Origin: Corallococcus sp. NCRR
Lineage (GTDB): Bacteria > Myxococcota > Myxococcia > Myxococcales > Myxococcaceae
NCBI RefSeq assembly: GCF_026965535.1
Contig: NZ_CP114039.1
Coordinates: 4,898,001-4,962,000 of the forward strand
DNA length: 64,000 nt
Direction of reading: 5' to 3'
Under the pieces are notes generated by a model. That model had not been told where the DNA came from, did not search any database, and worked only from the letters and a program-made list of their open reading frames with translations. Position 1 is the stretch's first letter. Every line of letters begins with the position of its first letter. Shown here piece by piece: positions 42,913 through 51,497 of this stretch. The translations under genes and the position numbers were made by a program.

Positions 42913-44450
42913 GCGCGAGGAAGCCTTAACACGAAGGTCGTCCCCTGGCCGGGAATACTCTGGCAGGAGAGCGAGCCCCCGTGGGCCTGGAGGATCTGTT
43001 GGCTCACCGCGAGCCCCAGGCCCGTGCCGCCCTCCTTGGTGGTGAAGAAGGGCTCGAAGAGGTGGCGGCGGACCTCCTCGGTCATGCCGTTGCCGGTGTC
43101 GCGCACGGTGACCTCCACGTCGCCCTCGTGCGGGGCGGTGGCCACGGTGAGCCGGCCTCCGGCGGGCATGGCCTCGCGGCTGTTGCGCAGCAGGTTGAGG
43201 AACACCTGCCGCAGCTGGCCCTGGTCCGCGAGCACGCGGGGCGTGTCGGGCGCGAAGTCGCGCACCACCTCCACGCCCGCGCGCACCAGCTCCTCGCGGG
43301 TGAAGTCGAGCACGCCGTCCAGCACCGCGATGATGTCCTCCGGCTCCAGGTCCGGCCGGGCGGGGCGGGCCATGCGCAGGTACTGCTCGGTGACGTCGGT
43401 GAGGCGGTCCACCTCATGGGTGACGGCGGAGAGCAGCTCGCGCGCCTCCGTGGCGGTGTCCTGCGAGTCGAACCGAGCGCTGTCCACCGCGTCCTGGAGC
43501 AGCTCCACGTTGAGGCCGATGGAGGACAGGGGGTTTCTCACCTCGTGCACGATCTGGGCGGAGATGCGGCCCACGGCGGCCAGCTGCTCCGCGCGCATCA
43601 GCGCTTCGGCCTGCGACTTGAGCTGCGCCTCGCGCGCCTGGAGTGAGCGGGCCATCTGGTCGAACTCGCGCGCGAGCAGGGCGACCTCGTCCGCGCCGCG
43701 CACGCCCAGTTGGGCGGAGTAGTCGCCCCGGCCGATGCGGGACACGCCTTCAATCAGCGTGCGCACCGGGCGCAGCGTGCGGGCGGACCACGCGGTGACG
43801 CCCACGCCCACGCCAATGGCCATGATGGACAGCGCGATGATGGTGAGGCCCGTCCTGCGCTCGCGCTCCTCCGCGCCGTCCACGCGCTCGCGGATGCGGT
43901 TGGTCAGCGTCGCGCGCAGCACGCGCAGCTCCCGGCCGATGGCGCTCTCCAACTGGCGCAGCTCGGCGGTGGCGCGCGCCACCTCCCGGCTCTCGGGGGA
44001 CTCGGACGCGAGCGCGGCGAACACGGCCTCCACCGCGTGGCCGTACGCCTTGGAGTTGCGTGACAGCTCCGCGAAGCGCGAGTCCAGCTCCATCACGAAG
44101 GGCACCTCGCCTTCCGGGGCGAAGGTGAGCACCTCGCGGGCCTTGGCGCGCGCGGCCTCCAGGCGCTGGGCCATCTGGGGCGCGTAGTACAGGCTCGCCA
44201 GCCGGATGAGCGCGCGGCGCGTCTCCACGCTGTTCTGCTCCAGCACGCGCTCGGTGTCCTTCTCCTGGCTGGTCTGGAAGGTCTCCAGCGCGGCGGCGTC
44301 CTGGGACAGTTGGAGGTAGCCCTGGCTGACCAGGCGGATCTCCAGCCGGTTGCGGTGCAGCTCCGCCACGCTGAAGAGGGACACCGCCCCGAACGTCAGC
44401 AGCACCAGCGCGTAGCCCAGGAAGATGCGGGTGGCGAGCGAGAGCTTCAT
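42909..44450 (-). CDS. Membrane sensor histidine kinase with HAMP domain
   Basis: A 513-residue kinase. N-terminal helix (IFLGYALVLLTFGAVSLFSV), a helical periplasmic sensor of about 170 residues, and a second helix (TGLTIIALSIMAIGVGVGVT). A HAMP domain (RPVRTLIEGVSRIGRGDYSAQL) leads to the HisKA box QIVHEVRNPLSSIG and an HATPase with LLRNSREAMPAG, DTGNGMTEEV and GTGLGLAVSQQIL. The family resembles NtrB/AtoS-type kinases. No response regulator gene is adjacent; it is coupled instead to an M16 peptidase. ATG 44450 lacks a good Shine-Dalgarno. Confidence 0.9.
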   Translation of the reverse strand: MKLSLATRIFLGYALVLLTFGAVSLFSVAELHRNRLEIRLVSQGYLQLSQDAAALETFQTSQEKDTERVLEQNSVETRRALIRLASLYYAPQMAQRLEAARAKAREVLTFAPEGEVPFVMELDSRFAELSRNSKAYGHAVEAVFAALASESPESREVARATAELRQLESAIGRELRVLRATLTNRIRERVDGAEERERRTGLTIIALSIMAIGVGVGVTAWSARTLRPVRTLIEGVSRIGRGDYSAQLGVRGADEVALLAREFDQMARSLQAREAQLKSQAEALMRAEQLAAVGRISAQIVHEVRNPLSSIGLNVELLQDAVDSARFDSQDTATEARELLSAVTHEVDRLTDVTEQYLRMARPARPDLEPEDIIAVLDGVLDFTREELVRAGVEVVRDFAPDTPRVLADQGQLRQVFLNLLRNSREAMPAGGRLTVATAPHEGDVEVTVRDTGNGMTEEVRRHLFEPFFTTKEGGTGLGLAVSQQILQAHGGSLSCQSIPGQGTTFVLRLPRA

Positions 44451-44573
44451 GGAGGAGGGGACAGGACATACGTCCTGACGCGGGCGCATTACAGCGCAAT
44501 CCCCACCGCGCCGCCTGCTTCCGGCCGTCTGGACTCCACCCCTCCGGGGAGGGGGGCTGGTAGCGTCCACCGC

Positions 44574-46091
44574 ATGGCACCGCGCTTCGTCCGCTCCACG
44601 CTCCTCGCCGCCGCCCTGGTGTCGCTCACCCCCGCCTGCGGGGAGAAGGAGGTCCGCCCCTCCCTGGACCTGCTCACGGCCTCCTGCGCCGGCACCCAGC
44701 CCCTGGCCGGGGTGACGCACCTGCGCTTCCGCGTGACGGGCCCGGGGCTCGACACGCCCCGCGAGCGGGTATCGACGGTGGAGTGGGCCCCCGAGGACGT
44801 GCCGGCCCTGCCGCCCGGCAGCGCGCGGGTGCTGGAGGTGCGGGCCTACGTGGGGGCTCCGGACCAGGGCGGGCAGCTGGTGTCGCTGGGGCGCAGCACG
44901 CCGTTCGACGTGGCGGAGGGGCAGGCGCCCAAGGTGCGGATGTTCCTGCGGCGGTTGGGGGAGTTCGTGCCGGTGAACCTGGCGTCGGACCCGGGAACCT
45001 GCTCGCTGCCAGCCGAAGCGCGCGCGGCGCACACGGCCACGACGCTGCCGGATGGGCGGGTGTGGATCACCGGTGGCTATCGGCCCCAGCCGAACGGCAC
45101 GCGGCCCGTGTCCGGAACCTCGGAGGTGTTCAACCCGGCGGACGGCACGTTCAGCCCCGGTCCGGCCGTGGGCGCGAGGGCCTTCCACACGGCGTCCCTG
45201 TTGCCGGATGGGCGCGTGTTCGTGGCGGGTGGCGCGGAGTCCTTCGCCCCGGTGTCGTTGCAGTCCACGGCGCGTCTGGTGGACGTGGCGACAGGCGCGG
45301 TGGATGAGTTCACGCTCAATCTGGCGCGCTACCAGCATGCGGCGGCGGTGGATGCGGAAGGCCACGTGGCGCTGGTGAGCGGACGCGCGGCGGACGGCGC
45401 CACGGTGAGCGAGATGGAAGGCTTCGACGCGGCCACGGGGCTCTTCGTGCCTCCCGGCATGCAGGTCCACCGCACGGACGTCGCGCTGGCGGTGAGGCCG
45501 GATGGGATGAACATCCAGGTCGTGGGGGGCGTTGATTCGCTGAAGAAGGCCGAGACCGACGTGTCGGCCTTCAGGTTCCAGAACGGTTCCCTCGGGTTTC
45601 TGGCGGCAGGCACGGATCTCCGCGTCGGCAGGCAGGGGGCCGCCGTGGCGATGTTGGGCCGGGCGGACGAGTCTCCCGAGCTCCTGGTCATGGGCGGCTT
45701 CGACGGCGCGGACCCGGCGGAGGGCGCGCGGCCCGTGGGTTCCTCCGAGTTCCTGGCCGGTGTGGTCGCCGTGCGTGAAGGCCCCGCGCTGATGCCCCGG
45801 AGCAACCTGTGCGCGGTGACGCTGAAGGACGGCCGCATCGTGGCGCTGGGCGGGCGGGGCACCGGCCTCGGCACGACGTACGCGGTCCCGTGGGTGGATC
45901 TGATCACCCCGCATGCGGGAGCGCAGCCCACGGTGCTGGGCCTGTCGCTGATGCCGCAGCCGCGCGTGTGGCACACGTGCTCCGCGTTGCCGGACGGCTC
46001 CGTGCTCGTGGTGGGCGGCGTGGACGACAGCACCGGGGAGATCCGCGCCAACACCGAAGCCCTGGTGGTGATGCCGCCGCCACGGGACTGA
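44574..46091 (+). CDS. Kelch-repeat beta-propeller lipoprotein
   Basis: A 505-residue protein. The signal peptide ends with a lipobox (LVSLTPAC then Gly-Glu). After a domain of about 130 residues come kelch units with the HTATTLPDGRVWITGG, HTASLLPDGRVFVAGG and HTCSALPDGSVLVVGG pattern, about six in all, forming a propeller. Such lipoproteins are numerous in myxobacteria and are thought to act at the cell surface; no enzyme motif is visible. It is divergent from the sensor kinase across 123 bases. Confidence 0.85.
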   Translation: MAPRFVRSTLLAAALVSLTPACGEKEVRPSLDLLTASCAGTQPLAGVTHLRFRVTGPGLDTPRERVSTVEWAPEDVPALPPGSARVLEVRAYVGAPDQGGQLVSLGRSTPFDVAEGQAPKVRMFLRRLGEFVPVNLASDPGTCSLPAEARAAHTATTLPDGRVWITGGYRPQPNGTRPVSGTSEVFNPADGTFSPGPAVGARAFHTASLLPDGRVFVAGGAESFAPVSLQSTARLVDVATGAVDEFTLNLARYQHAAAVDAEGHVALVSGRAADGATVSEMEGFDAATGLFVPPGMQVHRTDVALAVRPDGMNIQVVGGVDSLKKAETDVSAFRFQNGSLGFLAAGTDLRVGRQGAAVAMLGRADESPELLVMGGFDGADPAEGARPVGSSEFLAGVVAVREGPALMPRSNLCAVTLKDGRIVALGGRGTGLGTTYAVPWVDLITPHAGAQPTVLGLSLMPQPRVWHTCSALPDGSVLVVGGVDDSTGEIRANTEALVVMPPPRD

Positions 46092-46112
46092 AGCTGCTAC
46101 GCTCCAGGTCCC

Positions 46113-47048
46113 ATGAGGGACTGTCTACCTGTCCGGTTTGCTTTAGCCCTGGCGTTGCTCCTGACGACTGCGGAGGCCGTCGCGCGTGAGCAAGAGGAAC
46201 CTGCGGTCCGCACGGTGCTGTTGTCGGAGCACCCGTCGGACTCCGCGCCCACCCTCTACGTGAAGGGGAAGGTGGCCACGGTCCTCCGTTTCGGGACGCC
46301 CGTGGATCCGGCGCGGACCCGCATGCTGGCGTGGGAGGGCCGGTTCGAACCGCTGCTCGCGGGCGGTCGCAAGGTGGTCGTGGAGCCTCTCCAGGACCTG
46401 GGGGAGGACGATGGCGTTCCCTTGTTGGTAACGCTCGCGAACGGCAAGCAGATGCCGTTCCTGCTCAAGCCCGCGGAGAAGGGACGGCGGAACGCGGTGG
46501 ATCAGCAGGTGAACGTGTTCGAGGACCCGCGCGGCTATGACGCCATGTATTCGACGCTGATGGACTCACTCAAACAGCGGCGCGTCCTGGAGGAGGAGAA
46601 CCGTCGCCTCAGGGACGAAGAGCACTCCGCGGATCACGCGCTGGCGACGCTCCTGGCCCAGGGGGACCTCAAGCACACGCCCTTCACCCGTCGCCAGGGT
46701 TGGCGCCTCAAGGAAGAGGGCGCGGACATCCTGGTGGAGGTGCTCTCCAGCAAGACGCTTCCGAAGATGGCGGTGTTGTTCACCCTGACCAACCGCGATG
46801 CGAAGAAGCCCTGGCGGATGATGGAGGCCCGGCTGTCCACGGTCTCCGGTGGGGCCGCCCGGGCGTTCGCGCTGCGCACGCAACATGAGGAGATTGCACC
46901 GGGCGCCATGGGCCGTATCGCCGTGGTCGCGGACGACAGCGCCTTCCAGTCACCGCAGGGCCTGGAGCAATTGGCGCTGGAGTTGTTCCGTTCCGATGGC
47001 CTGTCCCAGGCCTACCTCGTCCTGGAACAGCGTTTCATCCGGGAGTAG
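46113..47048 (+). CDS. DUF2381 family protein (myxobacterial paralogous family)
   Basis: A 311-residue secreted protein with a signal peptide (VRFALALALLLTTAEAVA). The body matches the Myxococcus paralogous family TIGR02268/DUF2381: VKGKVATVLRFGTPVDP, DGVPLLVTLANGKQMPFLL, and a C-terminal region with IAPGAMGRIAVV. Function unknown. Members are often found next to Ser/Thr kinase genes, but none is present here; a small lipoprotein follows 11 bases downstream. Confidence 0.9.
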   Translation: MRDCLPVRFALALALLLTTAEAVAREQEEPAVRTVLLSEHPSDSAPTLYVKGKVATVLRFGTPVDPARTRMLAWEGRFEPLLAGGRKVVVEPLQDLGEDDGVPLLVTLANGKQMPFLLKPAEKGRRNAVDQQVNVFEDPRGYDAMYSTLMDSLKQRRVLEEENRRLRDEEHSADHALATLLAQGDLKHTPFTRRQGWRLKEEGADILVEVLSSKTLPKMAVLFTLTNRDAKKPWRMMEARLSTVSGGAARAFALRTQHEEIAPGAMGRIAVVADDSAFQSPQGLEQLALELFRSDGLSQAYLVLEQRFIRE

Positions 47049-47059
47049 ATCGACGCGAC

Positions 47060-47551
47060 ATGAACGCACCGCGCAAGTGGTCCCCGGTTGCCCTCGTGCT
47101 GACCCTGTCGCTGGGCTGCACCACGACCCGAGGGGGCGTGGGGCTTCATTCGGACGGGACGCCCAAGCCCGAGGACTGCCCCGGGGACGCTCTGAATACG
47201 ATGCGGATCCTCCGCCTGCGTGTGGGCGACGGAGCGAATGTCACGCTCGACATCAACCAGGACGACGTGAGCCCCATCACGCTCTACGACGGCCCCGTGG
47301 AGAGCATGCTGATCTCCAGCCTCGGCCCCCTTGAAACGACCACCCGCCTCTATGGACGGGTGTGGACCGGAGGCCCCCAGGTGGTGGTCCGGTACTACGA
47401 GGCGCATCCACCCGACGGCGACAAGATCCCCATCTGCGCCGTGGCGAGGCTCTCCAAGGGGCAATTGCGAAAGCGGCCCGATTCCAAGCCAGGGACGGCC
47501 ATCCTGGAGTTCTCCTCGGCGGGCGTCGACATTGTCGAGTCCTACCGCTGA
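47060..47551 (+). CDS. Small lipoprotein linked to DUF2381 gene
   Basis: A 163-residue protein. The signal peptide ends in LTLSLGC followed by Thr-Thr, a lipobox. The rest is beta-rich (NVTLDINQDDVSPITLYDG, RVWTGGPQVVVRYYEAH) and has two further Cys in the mature part (EDCPGD and ICAVARL), which could form a disulphide. It is placed like the lipoprotein partner of DUF2381 genes in other myxobacterial loci. No function is known. Confidence 0.75.
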   Translation: MNAPRKWSPVALVLTLSLGCTTTRGGVGLHSDGTPKPEDCPGDALNTMRILRLRVGDGANVTLDINQDDVSPITLYDGPVESMLISSLGPLETTTRLYGRVWTGGPQVVVRYYEAHPPDGDKIPICAVARLSKGQLRKRPDSKPGTAILEFSSAGVDIVESYR

Positions 47552-47558
47552 AACACGA

Positions 47559-47592
47559 AGGCCCCGCGTCCCGGAAAGGGACCGCGGGGCCT
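47559..47592. terminator. Bidirectional terminator hairpin
   Basis: AGGCCCCGCG pairs with CGCGGGGCCT, then a one-base bulge and a further TCCC/GGGA pairing, around a short loop. It sits between convergent stops at 47551 and 47617. Confidence 0.65.
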
Positions 47593-47616
47593 CTGTGCTT
47601 CACGCCAGGGGACGGC

Positions 47617-48699
47617 TCAGGCGTTGGACGGCGGGGCCTCGGAAGGCTTCGCCTCGCCCTCGGGGGTGGACGCCGGCTCGGCGGCGGCCGGGGCCTCCGT
47701 GGGCGTGGCCGCGGCGGTGGCGCGTGCCTCCGCTTCGGCACGGGCGCGGGCCTGCTCGTCGCTGCGCTGGTCGCTCGCGGCGACCTCGTCCGGCGTCAGC
47801 TCCGTGCGGTCCGCGAGCATGCCCGTCTTCTTCTCCAGGTCCTTGATGGCCCGGCGAAGCAGGTCGCGCTCCAGCAGCGTGCGGTTGAGGCGCTTCTCCA
47901 GCGCCTTGTACTTGTCCTTGCCCAGGTCGGCCTCGGACTTCGTCACCGCCAGGATGCGCGCGTGCGTGTCGGCGCGGCCCTTGAGCCGGCGCACTTCCTT
48001 CTCCAGCTCCGCGGCGCGCGCGCGGTCCTTGTTCGCCGCCTGCTCCAGGCGGTTCATCTTCTCGCGGTCCGCGTCGTTCAGCTCGCGGTAGCGGCGCACG
48101 GGCTCCGCCGGGGCCACGGGCACGGGCGTCACGGCCACCGCCGCGTTCACCACGGGCTCGCTCGCGGGGGCGGCGATCTGATCCGCCGAGGCCGGAACCG
48201 CGGCGGCGGCGGGAGCCGCGACAGGCGCGGGGACGGCGGCGGCGGAGGCCTCACGGCGGCGGGGGCCATTGCGCGACTCAGTCTCCGCGCGCAGCCGGGC
48301 GTTCTCCGTCAGGGCCTGAGCCAGTTCCGAGCGGGTCTGCTCCAGCTGGATGCTGGCGTTGCGCTCCACCTCGGCGCGGGCCTTCACCAGGTCGTTCGAG
48401 CCCTTGTCGCCTTCCTTCTGCTCGAAGAGCTTCCGCTTGGTCTGCTTGAGCTGCTCCTTGACCTCCTGGAGCTGCGCGCGCTGCTCGTCCAGCTCCTTCT
48501 GCTTGCGCTGGACTTCCGATTCCGCCTTCGCGCGCGCCTTGCTCTCGGACTCCAGCTCGCCCCGGAACGACGGCGCGGAGGTGGACGAAGAGAGCGAGGG
48601 ACGGCCCGCGTTGGCACCAGCGCCGCTCTTGTCTCCGAAGAGCAGCAGACCGAGCGTCACGGCGAACCCGATCGATACAAGGATGAGTGCAACCAGCAA
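47617..48699 (-). CDS. Membrane-anchored coiled-coil protein
   Basis: A 360-residue protein. An N-terminal transmembrane helix (LVALILVSIGFAVTLGLLLFG) is followed by a coiled coil (about 50-140, KELDEQRAQLQEVKEQLKQTK), an Ala/Pro/Val linker (about 150-205), a second coiled coil (about 215-295), and an acidic Ala/Pro-rich tail. No family is recognised. The start is placed at TTG 48699 because GGAGGT lies exactly 7 bases before it. An upstream TTG (48726) would add nine residues without a ribosome-binding site. Confidence 0.72.
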   Translation of the reverse strand: MLVALILVSIGFAVTLGLLLFGDKSGAGANAGRPSLSSSTSAPSFRGELESESKARAKAESEVQRKQKELDEQRAQLQEVKEQLKQTKRKLFEQKEGDKGSNDLVKARAEVERNASIQLEQTRSELAQALTENARLRAETESRNGPRRREASAAAVPAPVAAPAAAAVPASADQIAAPASEPVVNAAVAVTPVPVAPAEPVRRYRELNDADREKMNRLEQAANKDRARAAELEKEVRRLKGRADTHARILAVTKSEADLGKDKYKALEKRLNRTLLERDLLRRAIKDLEKKTGMLADRTELTPDEVAASDQRSDEQARARAEAEARATAAATPTEAPAAAEPASTPEGEAKPSEAPPSNA

Positions 48700-48877
48700 G
48701 GGAACGACCTCCACAGAAAGATGCAAAAAGCGGGGCAGCCTACCGCTGGGACATGGCGCGTCAAGGCTTCACTGGCAGGCAACCCGGCGGGCCCCACCCG
48801 CCGCGCTGGCCGGGTCGTGGCGTCCGCCTGCATTCCGGCTCCCCCGTGGGCGCCGTCCTGGGGCACGCTCGCGTCCC

Positions 48878-49717
48878 ATGGCGCATCTGGAGCTGAAGGC
48901 GAAGCGGGACGTGTCGAGCTTCCGCAAGCTCGCCATCGGCAGTTGGGCGACCGCGTATGACCCCACGGTCTACGGCACGCTGTCGGTGCGCATGGACGCC
49001 GCGCTCGCCTGGCTGGAGGCCTTCCACCAGCGCACCGGTGTGCGGCTCACCGCGACCCACCTGGTCATCAAGGCCATGGGCGAAGCGCTGCGCCGCTGTC
49101 CGGACGCCAACGCGCTCCTGCGCTACCAGCGCATCTACCTGCGTCAGCGGATCACCGTGTGCGCGGTGCTGCCCGGCGCGGATCAGCGCGGCCTCACGCC
49201 CGTGCGCATCGAGGACGTGGACACGAAGTCCGTGCACGAGCTGGCGCTGGAGGTGGAGTCCACCGCGGCGCGCGTGCGCGAGGGCCGGGACGCCCGGGTG
49301 GAACAGGGCCGGAGCCTGCTCAAGCGCGTGCCGCACCTGCTCCTGCACCGCTTCACCGGGCTCGTGTCGTTCCTCACGTACACGTTGAACGTGGATCCGT
49401 CATGGCTGGGCCTGCCCAGGGATCCGTTCGGTGCCGCGGTGGTGGTGGACGTGGGCGAGCTGGGGCTGGAGACCGCATACCTGCCGCTGGCGCCCTTCAC
49501 CCGCGTGCCCATCTTCCTCGCGCCCGGCGCGGTGCGCGAGGTGGCGGTGGTGGAAGAGGGCAGGGTGGTGCCCGGACACGTGATGAACATCAACGCGTCC
49601 TTCGACCACCGCTTCCTCGACGGGTACCACGCGGGCGTCATCGCCAGCACGCTGCGCGAGATGCTGGAGCACCCGGTGGAGGCCTTCGGTCCGCTCCCGG
49701 ATCCGTCAGCGGAATAG
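48878..49717 (+). CDS. Free-standing 2-oxoacid dehydrogenase E2-type acyltransferase domain
   Basis: A 279-residue protein that matches only the catalytic (inner-core) domain of lipoamide acyltransferases. It lacks the lipoyl and peripheral-subunit-binding domains. The catalytic stretch SFDHRFLDGYHAG carries the HxxxDG motif, and RLTATHLVIKAMGEAL and the NVDPSWLGLPRDPFGAAVV region align with E2 cores. No E1 or E3 genes are nearby. It may transfer acyl groups from CoA to an unknown acceptor. ATG 48878 is chosen at the point where conservation starts. Confidence 0.8.
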   Translation: MAHLELKAKRDVSSFRKLAIGSWATAYDPTVYGTLSVRMDAALAWLEAFHQRTGVRLTATHLVIKAMGEALRRCPDANALLRYQRIYLRQRITVCAVLPGADQRGLTPVRIEDVDTKSVHELALEVESTAARVREGRDARVEQGRSLLKRVPHLLLHRFTGLVSFLTYTLNVDPSWLGLPRDPFGAAVVVDVGELGLETAYLPLAPFTRVPIFLAPGAVREVAVVEEGRVVPGHVMNINASFDHRFLDGYHAGVIASTLREMLEHPVEAFGPLPDPSAE

Positions 49718-49724
49718 CCCGCCG

Positions 49725-50630
49725 TCAACGGTGTCCGCTCCCGCGCGCGAAGCGTCCGGGAGGCTGGCCTACGCGCTTGCTGAATGCCGCGGTGAAAGTG
49801 CTCGCCGAGCTGTAGCCCACGCGCTCGGCCACCTCCGTGACGGAGAGCTCCTGGCCGCGAAGCAGTCCCCTCGCGACGGCCATCCGCCAGTCCAGCAGGT
49901 ACTCCATGGGAGGCAGGCCCACGGTGCGCGTGAAGCGCTCGAAGAACACCGAGCGCGAGAGCGCCGCGCTCTTCGCGAGCTGAGCCACGGTCCACGGACG
50001 CGTGAGGTGGCGGTGCATCTGCCGGATCGCGGGCGCGAGCCGCGCGTCCGCCAGTCCGCGCAGGAGCCCCGGAGGTGTGTCGCCGCTCGGCGTTGAGCGC
50101 AGCGCCTCGATGAGCAGCAACTCCACGAGCCGCGTCAGCACGAGCTCACGCCCCGAGCGCAGTTCGCTCGTTTCGTCGCGGACGAGCTGAACCAGCGTGG
50201 AGAGCCGCTCCACGCCGCGCACGTGCACCAGGACCGGGAGCAGCGACACCATCAGGGCCGCGTCGGGCGAGTCGAAGACGAAGTAACCTCCGAGCAGTCG
50301 CACGTCCGGGCGGCCGCCACGCCGGCCGTGACGCACCTCCCCGGTGGGGGAAGGGGCCACCTTGGGGTCGACACGTTCGGGCGTCACCGGCTCGAAGCCG
50401 GAGATGGTGAAGCCTGGCGTTGCCGGCAGCAGGACGAAGTCGCCCCCCTCCAACGTCAGGGCCGGCTGCCCGTCGACGGCCAACCGGCAGCGCCCTTCGA
50501 GCACGGCACAGAAGCTGGGCTGACCGAAGTCCGAGTAACGCACTCCCCATGCGCCCGCTCCGCTGATGCCCTTCGAGAAGATGGCCCTGGGCTGAAGCAG
50601 CGCGATGACTTCCGAGAGCGGGTCGGTCAT
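49725..50630 (-). CDS. AraC family transcriptional regulator (cupin_6 type)
   Basis: A 301-residue regulator. The N-terminal cupin-like sensing domain (about 1-185, AraC_binding_2/cupin_6 type) has GISGAGAWGVRY and ALTLEGGDFVLLPATPGF. The C-terminal double helix-turn-helix (about 200-300) contains WTVAQLAKSAALSRSVFFERF and VTEVAERVGYSSASTFTAAF. It is divergent from the SDR gene and shares a 108-base region with it, so it probably controls that gene. Confidence 0.9.
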   Translation of the reverse strand: MTDPLSEVIALLQPRAIFSKGISGAGAWGVRYSDFGQPSFCAVLEGRCRLAVDGQPALTLEGGDFVLLPATPGFTISGFEPVTPERVDPKVAPSPTGEVRHGRRGGRPDVRLLGGYFVFDSPDAALMVSLLPVLVHVRGVERLSTLVQLVRDETSELRSGRELVLTRLVELLLIEALRSTPSGDTPPGLLRGLADARLAPAIRQMHRHLTRPWTVAQLAKSAALSRSVFFERFTRTVGLPPMEYLLDWRMAVARGLLRGQELSVTEVAERVGYSSASTFTAAFSKRVGQPPGRFARGSGHR

Positions 50631-50652
50631 GGCCGGACGATAGCAAAAGAAA

Positions 50653-50667
50653 TACGGACTCCCCGTA
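50653..50667. promoter_or_regulatory. Inverted repeat TACGG-N5-CCGTA in AraC/SDR intergenic region
   Basis: A perfect 5-bp dyad 22 bases from the regulator start and 71 bases from the SDR start. A possible AraC-family operator, but AraC sites are more often direct repeats. Confidence 0.3.
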
Positions 50668-50738
50668 GTGGAGCGTCCTGGATGCCGCCGGTACCTTCAG
50701 AACATCAACGCCGCGTGAATCGCGGCCAAGGAGACGGC

Positions 50739-51482
50739 ATGAAGACGGTGCTCATCACGGGGTGTTCTTCTGGTTATGGACTCGAGACGGCACGCCACTT
50801 CCACGCCCAGGGCTGGAACGTGGTCGCCACCATGCGAACGCCGCGGGAGGGCGTCCTTCCTTCCTCGGACCGGCTGCGCGTGGTGCCGCTCGACGTGACG
50901 AAGCCGGAGAGCATCGCCGCCGCGCTGGAGGCGAGCGGGCCCATCGACGTGCTCGTCAACAACGCGGGCCTGGGGCTCATGGGCGCCTTCGAGGCCACGC
51001 CAATGTCCACGGTGCGCGAGGTGTTCGAGACCAACGTCTTCGGCGTCATGGCGATGACGCAGGCGGTGTTGCCACGGCTTCGCGCACGCAGGTCGGGCGT
51101 CATCGTGAACGTGACCTCCAGCGCGACGCTGACCCCCATGCCGCTGGTGGCCGTCTACACCGCGAGCAAGGTGGCCATCGAAGGGTTCACGGAGTCGCTC
51201 GCCTTCGAGCTCCAGGAGTTCAACCTGCGCGTGAAGCTCGTCGAGCCTGGCTATTGCCCGAGCACCCGCTTCACGAGCAACGGCACCCCCCGGATGGAGG
51301 GGTTGTTCCCCGAAGCGTACGCACCCTTCGCCCAGCGCATCTTCGCCTCGCTCGGACAGCCCTCCGCGGTGACGCGCGAATCCGACGTGGCCGAGGCCAT
51401 CTGGCACGCCGCGAACGACACGTCGGAGACGCTCCGCTTCCCGGCCGGGCCAGACGCGGTGGCGCTGGCCCGGTCGGCGTGA
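50739..51482 (+). CDS. Short-chain dehydrogenase/reductase
   Basis: A 247-residue classical SDR. NAD(P)-binding motif TGCSSGYG (with Gly-x3-Gly-x-Gly spacing), NNAGLG, catalytic Ser in NVTSSATLTP, and the YTASK (Tyr-x3-Lys) pair. Basic residues after the second strand (TMRTPREG) suggest an NADPH preference. ATG 50739 follows AAGGAGA. It is the presumed target of the divergent AraC regulator. Substrate unknown. Confidence 0.9.
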   Translation: MKTVLITGCSSGYGLETARHFHAQGWNVVATMRTPREGVLPSSDRLRVVPLDVTKPESIAAALEASGPIDVLVNNAGLGLMGAFEATPMSTVREVFETNVFGVMAMTQAVLPRLRARRSGVIVNVTSSATLTPMPLVAVYTASKVAIEGFTESLAFELQEFNLRVKLVEPGYCPSTRFTSNGTPRMEGLFPEAYAPFAQRIFASLGQPSAVTRESDVAEAIWHAANDTSETLRFPAGPDAVALARSA

Positions 51483-51497
51483 AGCGCCGGGAGCCCG

